The notes below the pieces were generated by a model. That model saw nothing but the letters and a program-made list of their open reading frames with translations, was not told the DNA's origin and did no database searches. A stretch of 33,458 nucleotides of DNA, taken from NCBI GenBank assembly GCA_013002995.1, contig JABDLO010000215.1, positions 1 through 33,458 of the forward strand, given 5' to 3'. Shown here in pieces: positions 17,629-25,569 of this stretch. The position numbers were made by a program, and so were the translations under genes. Positions within the stretch are counted from its first letter, which is position 1. Each line of letters begins with the position of its first letter. This stretch comes from Saprospiraceae bacterium. Its GTDB lineage: Bacteria > Bacteroidota > Bacteroidia > Chitinophagales > Saprospiraceae.

Positions 17629-17967
17629 GTTGCAAATAAATTTGCAACTCCGATCATAGGACTTTCAAATTTATTTGAAAGAAAGGGGTCCAAGGTAAAT
17701 CCCCCACTTGTAATGTTATTCATTTACCATCACAGATGCATTATTATTCGCTACGTTTACTTTGCACTGGTATATTGCTATAGTGTTGACTTATGTTGCA
17801 AATAAATTTGCAACTCCTGCTCGACATAGGACTTTCAAATTTATTTGAAAGAATGACGTCAATTATAAATTCTCCACTTATCAGGCCTTTAAATATTTCA
17901 TGTGAAATACTTTAAAGTCTTTCAGGTTTACTACGGGTTCATGCTTCGTTGCAAATAAATTTGCAAC
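17629..17967. repeat. Array of palindromic repeats (three P1 and two P2 copies)
   Basis: P1, GTTGCAAATAAATTTGCAAC, occurs identically at 17629-17648, 17795-17814 and 17948-17967, each time followed by TCC. P2, CTTTCAAATTTATTTGAAAG, occurs identically at 17662-17681 and 17832-17851, each time preceded by ATAGGA. Both are 20-bp palindromes with 9-bp arms, and they share a 12-bp core: P1 has CAAATAAATTTG and P2 its reverse complement. The order is P1-P2-spacer-P1-P2-spacer-P1 with periods of 166 and 153 bp. The spacers are diverged but share short blocks such as TAAATnnnCCACTT. No reading frame or transposase lies inside. The array separates the VOC remnant from the convergent LON-domain gene. 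It looks like a REP/MITE-type family. Confidence 0.85.
17887..17917. repeat. Third, different palindrome inside the second repeat spacer
   Basis: CTTTAAATATTTCA (17887-17900) and TGAAATA-C-TTTAAAG (17903-17917) form 14 base pairs around a TG centre with one unpaired C. It has the same CTTT...AAAG ends as P2 but a different interior, so it may be a diverged relative of P2. Confidence 0.55.
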
Positions 17968-17978
17968 TCCATTGGAAA

Positions 17979-18617
17979 TTAAAATTCAGGGGGAATGACG
18001 TTTTTGAAATGTCCATTTAATTTAGCCTTAGATTTCATGGATTCCATTTCTTTTACAATAGGAAGTATATGATTTAAATGATCTATCATATACATCTGGC
18101 GTTCTACTTCACGGCCTAATTTTAGAAATTCAATTTCTTGTTGAAAACTGAAACCCACTTTATGTGCAACTTCATAAGTTCTGAATAGGGCAGGGCTTTT
18201 CAGAGGAACATTTTCAACATTCATGATAAGGTATAAATCTTTAAGGAGGGCTAGTAATTCTTTGTTCTTCTTAAAATTTGAATCCTGGTCCCAGTGCATC
18301 CTTTCTATTTCAGCACCAGGATAGAGCTTACCTATAATGGTCTTATAAAAGGCAATTATTTTTACAAGGCCTACTCCTTCTGTTCTTACATCCATTTTAC
18401 CATTATCGTATTTTTTTTCAATCTTGGAAAGTTTCATTTCTGCACCCACAGGGAGGTTTTTGCCATTGTAATGTGGACAGATGATAAATGTTTTACCTTC
18501 TGTATCACATTCATGAATGAGTTGCCGATACCTGGGTTCGAAAATGTGCAGGTTTAATTTCTCGCCGGGAAATGCGACAAGGTTTAATGGAAATAATGGT
18601 GATATAATCTCTGCCAT
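17979..18617 (-). CDS. LON peptidase substrate-binding (N-terminal) domain protein
   Basis: A 212-residue stand-alone protein carrying the LON_substr_bdg domain, without AAA or protease parts. Seen: the family opening SPLFPLNLVAFPGEKLNLHIFEPRYRQLI, then IICPHYNGKNLPVGAEMKLSKIEKKYDNGKMDVRTEGVGLVKI, and a helical C-terminal third. Bacterial stand-alone members are common and their biochemical role is not well established; substrate or protein binding is inferred from the Lon context. It is transcribed leftward, 62 bases after pepT, so it may be the last gene of a ggt-pepT unit. A P1 repeat ends 11 bases beyond its stop codon, which leaves no obvious separate terminator. Confidence 0.88.
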   Translation of the reverse strand: MAEIISPLFPLNLVAFPGEKLNLHIFEPRYRQLIHECDTEGKTFIICPHYNGKNLPVGAEMKLSKIEKKYDNGKMDVRTEGVGLVKIIAFYKTIIGKLYPGAEIERMHWDQDSNFKKNKELLALLKDLYLIMNVENVPLKSPALFRTYEVAHKVGFSFQQEIEFLKLGREVERQMYMIDHLNHILPIVKEMESMKSKAKLNGHFKNVIPPEF

Positions 18618-18679
18618 AGTTGTATAACAAATATGGTAGGGATTAGATTTATAAAGAAATAATTTTCTCCCAGCTTCCC

Positions 18680-19924
18680 TTAAGATTCGATCAATGAAGG
18701 GGCAGCAACGATCTGACAGATATTAAGAACCGTTTGGACCGCTTTTTCCATATCCTGAACAGATATGTATTCGTGTTTACTGTGGATGGCTTGCATCCCT
18801 GTAAATAGATTGGGACATGGTAATCCATTTGCCGAAAGGACAGATCCATCCGTACCACCTCTGATCATGGATTGATGGGGTTGAATTTCAGCCTGTTCCA
18901 TTGCCATGTAGGCAATCTTTTTAATGCGCGGCATGGCGGATACGATGTCCTTCATATTTCTATACTGTTCCTTAATCGTAAGGGTATAAGATGAATGTGG
19001 GAACTGCTGCAATACCTTATCAGAAATGGTCCTTAGATGCTCAGCAAGATGACTCAAACGTGAGGTATCAAATTCTCGTAAAATAAAATCAATTCTTGCT
19101 GCTTCAAGCTCCGCAACAATTTTTCCGGGATGTATAAAACCACCACTGCCATCAGTGGCTTCAGGGGCAAGATATTCTTTGGGAAGTGTATCAATGATCT
19201 TAGCCGCAATTTTAATGGCGGATTCCATTTTACCTTTGGCGTACCCGGGATGTGCTGCCACTCCCTTAATCTCAATTACAGCAGCATCAGCTGAAAATGT
19301 TTCTTCGCAATACTCGCCTCGAGGCCCACCATCTAATGTGAATCCATAATCACATTTTATTTTATCATAATTAACATGTGCAACCCCTTGTCCGACTTCT
19401 TCATCCGTTGTGAATAATATGATAATATCCCCATGCTTTATTTCAGGATTGTTTGCCAATTGCTGTGCCATGTCCATAATCACAGCAACTCCTGATTTAT
19501 CATCTGCTCCAAGCAGAGTCAATCCACTTGCAGTTATTATATCTTCACCCACTTTATCGCGTAAATATGGATAGTCTTTCAATTTAATTACCTGTTCCGG
19601 ATCATCAGGAAGAACAATGTCCTGTCCCTGATATGCTTTATGAAGGATAGGCTTTACATCTTTGCCACTGCAATCAGGAGCTGTATCCACATGAGAACAG
19701 AAAAAGATAGAATCTGTAGGGTGATCTACATTGGAAGGTATGTAACCATATACATATCCGTAATCATCAGTTTCTGCCTTCACACCTATATCTTTCAATT
19801 CCTTAAGTAGCAAATTGGATAGATTTTTTTGTTTTTCAGTAGAAGGAGAAGAATTGCTTTCAGGATCTGCCTGTGTATCAATCGTTACATACCTGAGAAA
19901 TCTTTCTGTTACAGTGTGTTTCAT
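18680..19924 (-). CDS. pepT: Peptidase T (tripeptide aminopeptidase)
   Basis: A cytoplasmic M20-family zinc aminopeptidase that removes the N-terminal residue from tripeptides. The length of 414 residues is typical. Seen: N-terminal VTERFLRYVTIDTQADP, zinc ligand His78 and Asp80 in FCSHVDTAPDCSG, bridging Asp141 in LGADDKSGVAVIMD, catalytic Glu175 and metal-binding Glu176 in FTTDEEVGQG, Asp198 in FTLDGGPRGE, and the late His in IHSKHEYIS. All catalytic positions appear intact. It lies 12 bases after the gamma-glutamyltransferase gene on the same strand. This fits a unit in which periplasmic gamma-glutamyl peptides are trimmed and imported peptides are finished off in the cytoplasm. Confidence 0.96.
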   Translation of the reverse strand: MKHTVTERFLRYVTIDTQADPESNSSPSTEKQKNLSNLLLKELKDIGVKAETDDYGYVYGYIPSNVDHPTDSIFFCSHVDTAPDCSGKDVKPILHKAYQGQDIVLPDDPEQVIKLKDYPYLRDKVGEDIITASGLTLLGADDKSGVAVIMDMAQQLANNPEIKHGDIIILFTTDEEVGQGVAHVNYDKIKCDYGFTLDGGPRGEYCEETFSADAAVIEIKGVAAHPGYAKGKMESAIKIAAKIIDTLPKEYLAPEATDGSGGFIHPGKIVAELEAARIDFILREFDTSRLSHLAEHLRTISDKVLQQFPHSSYTLTIKEQYRNMKDIVSAMPRIKKIAYMAMEQAEIQPHQSMIRGGTDGSVLSANGLPCPNLFTGMQAIHSKHEYISVQDMEKAVQTVLNICQIVAAPSLIES

Positions 19925-19936
19925 AGAGTTTTTTAT

Positions 19937-21652
19937 TTAAAAGCCAAGGGTTCCTCCATCAGGTCTCCTAGGATCAGAGGCTCCTAATATATAGCCATCT
20001 TTTAACATTATAGACTGAGTACTTCCCATCACAGATCGTTGTAATATAATGTGTCCTTTTTGGGCCAGTAGTTGTTTGGTGTCATGGCTCAATCCTTTTT
20101 CAGCATATAAGACATCGGGCAACCACTGATGATGAATTCTGACAGCATGAGACGCTTCAGCTATATTCATGTCATGGTCAATAACGTTGAGGATTATCTG
20201 TAATACAGTCGTAATAATTCTGCTTCCACCGGGGCTGCCTGTCGCCAGGTAAGGCTTTTTATTCTTGAAAACGAGCGTGGGGGTCATAGAGCTCAACGGT
20301 CTTTTACCCGGTTGAATAGAGTTGGCTTCTCCTCCTATTAAACCGAAAGCATTGGGAGTTCCTGGCTTAGCAGAAAAGTCACCCATTTCATTATTGAGAA
20401 GAATTCCAGTGCCTTTAGCAACTATGCCATTTCCGTATGAAAAATTGAGGGTATAGGTATTAGATACTACATTTCCTGCCTTATCTACTACTGTAAAGTG
20501 CGTAGTCTCATTACTCTCATAATCGACAGGGTTACCTGGCTTAATATTTTCTGAAGGAGTCGTAGAGTATCTATTTACTTTCTCTCTAAGGTCATCAGCA
20601 TATTCCTTGGAAGCTAATCCTTCAACAGGCACATCCCAAAACGCCGGATCACCAAGGTGTTCACTCCGATCAGCATAAGCGAGTTTCATGGCCTCAGCCA
20701 TAAAGTGAAGGGTTTCTGCTGAATTATGTCCTAGATATTTCAATGGGTATTGTTCAAGGATATTTAGCATCTGAACCACATGAACACCTCCGGAACTGGG
20801 TGGTGGCATGGAAGCTATTTCATATCCTCTATACTTTCCCCATACTGGTTCAGCTTCCTCTACTTGATAATTGGCAAAATCTTCCATCCTCATAATCCCA
20901 CCATTTTCCTTCATATCTTCAACGACCCTTTTGGCAATCTCTCCTTCGTAAAATGCTTTTGCACCATTTTTTGCTATTTGCTTTAAGCTCCAAGCCAGAT
21001 CTGGTTGCTTAAATATTTCTCCAGGTTGATAGTATTCATTATTTTCTTTATAAAAAACCTTCTCTGTTTCCGGGCAAGCCTTCAATCTATTCTCATAACT
21101 CTGCAAAAGTCGTGAGAAGTCATATGTCATTTCAAAACCATCTTCAGCAAGCCTGATGGCTGGTTGAAGTACTTCTTCAAGCGACATGGTTCCATACTTT
21201 TCAAGTGCATAGGCTAAGCCAGCAACTGTTCCAGGTACGCCTGCAGAATTGTAACTCAGGTTAAATGCCCGATTGTCTACATCTCCATTCTCATCCAGAA
21301 ACATATCTTTATCAGATGCACCAGGGGCCATTTCCCGATAATTAATAGAGGTGGTTTTATTTTCTTTTTCACTATGTAAGAGCATAAACCCTCCTCCTCC
21401 GATGTTCCCTGCACGTGGCAGTACAACAGCCAGGCTGAACCCCACGGCAACAGCAGCATCAACAGCATTTCCACCTTTCCGGAGAATTTCCACTCCTACC
21501 TTAGTGGCCTCATTATGCTGGGTTGCAACCATACCATTTTGTGCAACAATAGGGTGATGAATGGTTGCAGCATCGTAAATTGGAGTTTGTGCAATAATGC
21601 AATGATTAATGCTTATCAACAGAAGAATAATTGTGAATCGTAATTTCATCAT
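19937..21652 (-). CDS. ggt: Gamma-glutamyltransferase (glutathione hydrolase proenzyme)
   Basis: A secreted N-terminal-nucleophile enzyme that transfers or hydrolyses the gamma-glutamyl group of glutathione and related compounds in the periplasm. The 571-residue precursor has a signal peptide at about 1-21 (ends INHCIIAQ). Seen: MVATQHNEATKVGVEILRKGGNAVDAAVA, substrate-binding NIGGGGFM, and SMPPPSSGGVHVVQML. The autoprocessing site is NETTHFTVVD with Thr384 as the predicted nucleophile of the small subunit; GTGILLNNEMGDFS and LATGSPGGSRI follow. All expected motifs are present, so it should be active. ATG 21652 is followed directly by a second ATG, so the start may be one codon shorter. It is divergent from the SLC13 gene and first in the leftward ggt-pepT run. 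Confidence 0.96.
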   Translation of the reverse strand: MMKLRFTIILLLISINHCIIAQTPIYDAATIHHPIVAQNGMVATQHNEATKVGVEILRKGGNAVDAAVAVGFSLAVVLPRAGNIGGGGFMLLHSEKENKTTSINYREMAPGASDKDMFLDENGDVDNRAFNLSYNSAGVPGTVAGLAYALEKYGTMSLEEVLQPAIRLAEDGFEMTYDFSRLLQSYENRLKACPETEKVFYKENNEYYQPGEIFKQPDLAWSLKQIAKNGAKAFYEGEIAKRVVEDMKENGGIMRMEDFANYQVEEAEPVWGKYRGYEIASMPPPSSGGVHVVQMLNILEQYPLKYLGHNSAETLHFMAEAMKLAYADRSEHLGDPAFWDVPVEGLASKEYADDLREKVNRYSTTPSENIKPGNPVDYESNETTHFTVVDKAGNVVSNTYTLNFSYGNGIVAKGTGILLNNEMGDFSAKPGTPNAFGLIGGEANSIQPGKRPLSSMTPTLVFKNKKPYLATGSPGGSRIITTVLQIILNVIDHDMNIAEASHAVRIHHQWLPDVLYAEKGLSHDTKQLLAQKGHIILQRSVMGSTQSIMLKDGYILGASDPRRPDGGTLGF

Positions 21653-21754
21653 TGTTACTTACTATATGTGGTGGAATTTAATCCGTAATTTACCATTGAT
21701 TTCAATTTATCAAAGCATTTTTAGATGATAAATCATAGCTAAGAAAGACTAATT

Positions 21755-23221
21755 ATGGGGATTAGAAGATTGGGTTTGGTTTTAGGGCCTTTGTTATTCA
21801 TCATAACTAAGCTGTTTTTTCAGCCTGAGGCCTTGAGCCCTGAAGGAGTATCTATACTTGCCGCTACATTATGGATTGCAGTATGGTGGATTACGGAGGC
21901 CATCCCGATTGAGATGACAGCACTACTGCCGATTGTACTCTTTCCATTATCAGGAGGACTGTCTCTAAGTGAAACTTCTGCAAGTTATGGGCATAAATAT
22001 GTATTTCTTTATGTAGGTGGTTTTATTCTGGCTATTGCCATTGAAAGATGGAATCTTCATAAAAGGATTGCACTGACGGTAATTAATATGCTAGGGACAA
22101 GCGTAAAGATGATCATATTGGGATTTATGCTTGCAACTGCTTTTCTATCCATGTGGATTTCTAATACGGCAACTTCGGTCATGATGCTTCCTATTGGTAT
22201 GGCCATCGTATTACAGTTAAAAGACGATCCTAGAACCGTAGAAAATGAGAATATAATATTTGGCAAGGCATTGATGCTTGCTATCGCCTATAGCGCATCC
22301 ATTGGAGGTATGGCAACATTGATAGGAACGCCACCCAATCTTATCCTGGCAGGAGTTGTCGAGGAGTTATATGGGGTAGAGATTTCATTTGCTAAGTGGT
22401 TTGTTTTTGGACTCCCAATAGCTGTTGTGTTGCTTTTTATTTGTTGGAAATACCTAACCAATTATGCTTTTAAATTTAAGCAGGATGCTTTTCCGGGCGG
22501 TAGGGAAGAGATTAGAAAACGGTTAAAGGAGTTGGGTAGAATTTCATACGAGGAGAAATGTGTTTTGGGAGTATTTATTTTTACAGCGATTGCATGGATC
22601 AGCCGATCGTTCCTGTTGAGTAAATTTATTCCTGGCATTGATGATACCATTATTGCTATTGTTGCTGCATTTGCAATATTTCTGATTCCGGCGAGGCAGG
22701 ATCAGCCCCGAGCGTTATTGACATGGAAAGAAGCTGTTAAGTTACCATGGGGAATATTATTATTATTCGGTGGTGGCTTAGCATTGGCAGAAGGATTTAA
22801 AACAAGTGGATTGGCTGTTTGGATCGGTAGTCAGATGACCCTCCTGGAGGGTGCAACACTGATCGTGATATTATTGATCATTGTAGCTTCTGTTAATTTT
22901 CTTACTGAAATCACATCCAACTTGGCTACCACAGCGATGATCCTTCCTATTTTGGCACCTCTCGCATTGACAATCGATGTACATCCTTATCTTTTGATGG
23001 TAGGAGCTACTGTTGCAGCTTCTTGTGCATTTATGCTTCCGGTTGCAACGCCACCCAATGCTGTTGTATTTGGGTCAGGATATTTACGGATACCAGATAT
23101 GGTGAAAGCAGGAATATGGATGAATTTAATTTCGATTATTCTCCTTACAATTGCAGTCTATTTTTTGATGCCGCTGATCTGGGGTATTGATGCCGGTTCC
23201 TTTCCAGTTTCCTGGAAATAG
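21755..23221 (+). CDS. SLC13/DASS family sodium:carboxylate (or anion) symporter
   Basis: A 488-residue inner-membrane transporter of the divalent anion:Na+ symporter family, whose members import C4-dicarboxylates, citrate or sulfate. Seen: about eleven to twelve hydrophobic helices; ALLPIVLFPLSG early; the first SNT motif in WISNTATSVMMLPIG; SASIGGMATLIGTPPN; and the second, inverted-repeat SNx motif in ITSNLATTAMILPILAP, followed by ATPPNAVVFGSG. The paired SNT and TPPN-like motifs are the Na+ and substrate-binding signatures of the family. The combination suggests a dicarboxylate, but the exact substrate is not readable. The start is 102 bases from the divergent ggt start. The next genes follow on the same strand at gaps of 96 and 39 bases. 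Confidence 0.93.
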   Translation: MGIRRLGLVLGPLLFIITKLFFQPEALSPEGVSILAATLWIAVWWITEAIPIEMTALLPIVLFPLSGGLSLSETSASYGHKYVFLYVGGFILAIAIERWNLHKRIALTVINMLGTSVKMIILGFMLATAFLSMWISNTATSVMMLPIGMAIVLQLKDDPRTVENENIIFGKALMLAIAYSASIGGMATLIGTPPNLILAGVVEELYGVEISFAKWFVFGLPIAVVLLFICWKYLTNYAFKFKQDAFPGGREEIRKRLKELGRISYEEKCVLGVFIFTAIAWISRSFLLSKFIPGIDDTIIAIVAAFAIFLIPARQDQPRALLTWKEAVKLPWGILLLFGGGLALAEGFKTSGLAVWIGSQMTLLEGATLIVILLIIVASVNFLTEITSNLATTAMILPILAPLALTIDVHPYLLMVGATVAASCAFMLPVATPPNAVVFGSGYLRIPDMVKAGIWMNLISIILLTIAVYFLMPLIWGIDAGSFPVSWK

Positions 23222-23317
23222 AAGATTGTCCGAAAAAAATGTACATTGGTATAAAGGCAGGATTTATTTAACAGATATGCATGTTACAAATTGAGAATCA
23301 ATAAATAATTGACACAT

Positions 23318-23947
23318 ATGCTGGATGAATTGGTTAAGGTTTTTGATGATTTTACCAAAAAAAGTAGAATACAGGAATTGGAGACATTTTCCCGGGAGCA
23401 TGGTATTCCTTTCAAGCGTAAGATGAGCTATGAAAAACGGCCGACCAAATTAAAGGGGTTTAAGCCATTTATTAAAAAGGGAACCAAACGCATGATCGGA
23501 GTAATGGAAGTGACTCCCACTCAGTTTGAAGGTGAAATAAAGTTTTATGATTTTCTGAGGACCAGGGACCTCGAGACGAAATCTCAATCAACAATAGAAG
23601 TGTACTGTAAAGAATTAGATTCCCCTTATTGCATGGTGAGTCCTAAGTCTGCATTCAAAAAAATGAAAAACATTTTTGTTACTGAAGAAATGGAGTTGCC
23701 TTTTATTTCTGAATTTCAGAATAAGTATTACATCTCTGAAGATACTGAGGATACATTCATATTGAGACCTAGTGTAATGGAACTCATGGCTGACTATAAA
23801 GGCCTGACTTTGGAAGCAAAGGGAGATTATTTATTACTCTATTATAAAAATAAAGAAATTAAAGTGCATCAGGTTCTTGAGCATTTAAAGCTTGTGGAAG
23901 AATTGGTAGCTCTGATCTGTTATGATGATTCCGAAGATTATGTGTAA
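23318..23947 (+). CDS. Hypothetical protein, soluble, 209 residues
   Basis: I do not recognise this gene with confidence. Seen: no signal peptide or membrane segment; a charged N-terminal helix (LDELVKVFDDFTKKSRIQELETFSREHG); a Lys-rich segment around 27-57; then alternating beta-like stretches such as GEIKFYDFLRTRD and STIEVYCKELD. The C-terminal half has a rhythm of SPKSAFKKM, FISEFQNKYYISEDTEDTF, RPSVMELMADYKGLTLEAKGDYLLLYY. This faintly resembles an unnamed group of bacterial proteins with PExFxxK, PxFSxxY and DEExVR blocks, which is a weak impression only. I chose ATG 23318; an in-frame TTG three codons earlier (23309) is less likely. It lies between the SLC13 gene and ndh on the same strand. 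Confidence 0.75.
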   Translation: MLDELVKVFDDFTKKSRIQELETFSREHGIPFKRKMSYEKRPTKLKGFKPFIKKGTKRMIGVMEVTPTQFEGEIKFYDFLRTRDLETKSQSTIEVYCKELDSPYCMVSPKSAFKKMKNIFVTEEMELPFISEFQNKYYISEDTEDTFILRPSVMELMADYKGLTLEAKGDYLLLYYKNKEIKVHQVLEHLKLVEELVALICYDDSEDYV

Positions 23948-23986
23948 TTAAAACCTTTTCTTTGTATTGAAATACAGATCATCGTT

Positions 23987-25252
23987 ATGCCCATTAATTT
24001 ACCGGAAACGTCGCAGAAAAGAATTGTTGTTATAGGTGCAGGATTTGCAGGATTGACTTTTCTTAACAAGGTTAAGAAGCTGGATTATCAATTGGTACTT
24101 CTTGATAGGAATAATTATCATCAATTTCAGCCTTTATTCTACCAGGTCGCAATGGCAGGTCTGGAGCCATCATCAATATCGTTTCCTGTAAGGAAGGCGT
24201 ATCAGGGATGTGACAATGTATTTATTAGAGTCGCAGAAGTAGAAAGGATCGATCCTGGTGAAAAGAAGATATATACCAATATGGGATATGTGAATTATGA
24301 TATTCTGATTCTTGCACATGGCGCAACGACTAATTTTTTTGGTAATAAAGAGTTAGAAGAACGGACGTATGGATTGAAATCCGTTTCAGAATCATTAAGC
24401 CTGAGGAATGCCATCCTTCTCGATTATGAAAGAGCTCTGACAGAACGTGATTATGAAACACGTCAGGGACTGATCGATATTGTCATAGTTGGTGGAGGCC
24501 CGACGGGAGTTGAACTGGCTGGAGCTCTTGCTGAAATGAAATCATACATCTTACCCAAAGATTACCGCGAGCTCAATAATCAGGAAGTAGATATTTACCT
24601 GGTCCAGAGTGGCGATCACTTACTCCAGGGCATGTCAGAAAAGTCTAGCAAAACTGCAAGAAATTTCCTGGAAAAAATGGGAGTGCACGTTCTTACAGGG
24701 GTAAGAGTTACAGGTTATGATGGAGCTTATGTGAGTATGAATAACGGGGCGAAGATTAGAGCAGATAAAGTAATATGGGCTGCAGGTATCTGTGGTAATG
24801 AAACACCTGGGTTAAAAGAAGAAAGTGTAGGTCGAGGAAGAAGGTTGATCGTTGACAGGTACCACAGGGTGGAAGGACATGAAGATATTTATGCGGTTGG
24901 TGACATTGCCTACATGGATGAGGAGAAATTCCCACATGGGCATCCACAGGTCGCCCAGGTTGCCATCCAGCAGGCTGCTAACCTTGCAAGGAATTTCAAG
25001 AAGAAGAAAGCAAGGCCTTTTTCTTATAAGGATAAAGGAAGCATGGCTACTATTGGCCGCAATAAGGCAGTTGTTGATCTCACCTCATTTTCATTTACTG
25101 GTTTTATGGCGTGGATCGTTTGGCTATTTGTCCACTTATTTGCATTGATAGGGGTGAAGAATAAACTTTTTGTTTTTATCAATTGGCTATGGAATTATTT
25201 TACTTACGATCAATCGTTGAGGATTATCCTTAGAGCGAAAGAGACCAAATAA
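23987..25252 (+). CDS. ndh: Type II NADH dehydrogenase (NDH-2)
   Basis: A 421-residue FAD-containing, non-proton-pumping NADH:quinone oxidoreductase at the inner face of the cytoplasmic membrane. Seen: FAD-binding VVIGAGFAGL (13-22) with Gly17, Gly19 and Gly22, then YHQFQPLFYQVAMAGLEPSSISFP, a family hallmark. The second Rossmann motif IVGGGPTGVELAG (about 167-179) binds NADH; YAVGDIAY (about 302-309) is the FAD-binding end, and QVAIQQAANLARN lies at the quinone-side face. A hydrophobic C-terminal part (about 360-405) is expected to anchor the protein to the membrane. It starts 39 bases after the hypothetical gene. Its stop codon sits beside a terminator that faces the opposite way. Confidence 0.94.
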   Translation: MPINLPETSQKRIVVIGAGFAGLTFLNKVKKLDYQLVLLDRNNYHQFQPLFYQVAMAGLEPSSISFPVRKAYQGCDNVFIRVAEVERIDPGEKKIYTNMGYVNYDILILAHGATTNFFGNKELEERTYGLKSVSESLSLRNAILLDYERALTERDYETRQGLIDIVIVGGGPTGVELAGALAEMKSYILPKDYRELNNQEVDIYLVQSGDHLLQGMSEKSSKTARNFLEKMGVHVLTGVRVTGYDGAYVSMNNGAKIRADKVIWAAGICGNETPGLKEESVGRGRRLIVDRYHRVEGHEDIYAVGDIAYMDEEKFPHGHPQVAQVAIQQAANLARNFKKKKARPFSYKDKGSMATIGRNKAVVDLTSFSFTGFMAWIVWLFVHLFALIGVKNKLFVFINWLWNYFTYDQSLRIILRAKETK

Positions 25253-25283
25253 AAAAGTGCCGTCCCCTTAAGGGAAACGACAC
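25251..25283 (-). terminator. Leftward rho-independent terminator, probably the original end of the yceI-like transcript
   Basis: On the minus strand, GTGTCG (25283-25278) pairs with CGGCAC (25262-25257), including one G-U pair. The stem continues inward with CCC/GGG around a TTAA loop, and then six U (A run 25251-25256 on the plus strand). The tail overlaps the ndh stop codon. No U-run exists on the plus strand. The terminator is now about 290 bases from the yceI-like stop because of the inserted element at 25317-25569. Confidence 0.8.
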
Positions 25284-25316
25284 AACTATGATAAACTGAA
25301 TTCAACTTTATTAATA

Positions 25317-25569
25317 ACCTGAGTTCGATTGATAGTTTGCGGTTCAGAAAGTTAATAAATGGTAAAAGACAAGGTGGATGCAAGCAGGTTTATTGATATA
25401 AATCGATTAAATCCAACGAAGTATTTTATCATTTAGAACTTTAATTCCACATAAACAGCAATTTTCTTCCCAAAAATGGCTCGAAATAGTCCACTATTAC
25501 TTTGCCATTTTTAATCGAAACTTACTATTTATGTGGATTCTGAACTCGAAATATAAATCGAACTCAGGT
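25317..25569. mobile_element. MITE-like non-coding element with 32-33 bp terminal inverted repeats and 5-bp target duplication
   Basis: The ends are ACCTGAGTTCGATT (25317-25330) and its exact reverse complement (25556-25569). After a diverged middle, GTTCAGAA (25342-25349) and TTCTGAAC (25538-25545) match again, giving terminal inverted repeats of 33 and 32 bp. TAATA flanks both sides (25312-25316 and 25570-25574), a 5-bp target duplication. The 253-bp interior has no reading frame. Its right part is a nest of inverted repeats: 25446-25455/25528-25537, 25472-25480/25504-25512 and 25485-25490/25493-25498. The element entered the stop codon of the yceI-like gene; its terminal base now supplies the last A of TAA. 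It is non-autonomous, and the parent insertion sequence family is not identified. Confidence 0.82.

Noticed and set aside
17629-17967. CRISPR array or integron attC sites
   Set aside because: Only three to five repeats, spacers far too long and partly similar to each other, and no cas genes. The palindrome ends do not match the GTTRRRY/RYYYAAC pattern of attC.
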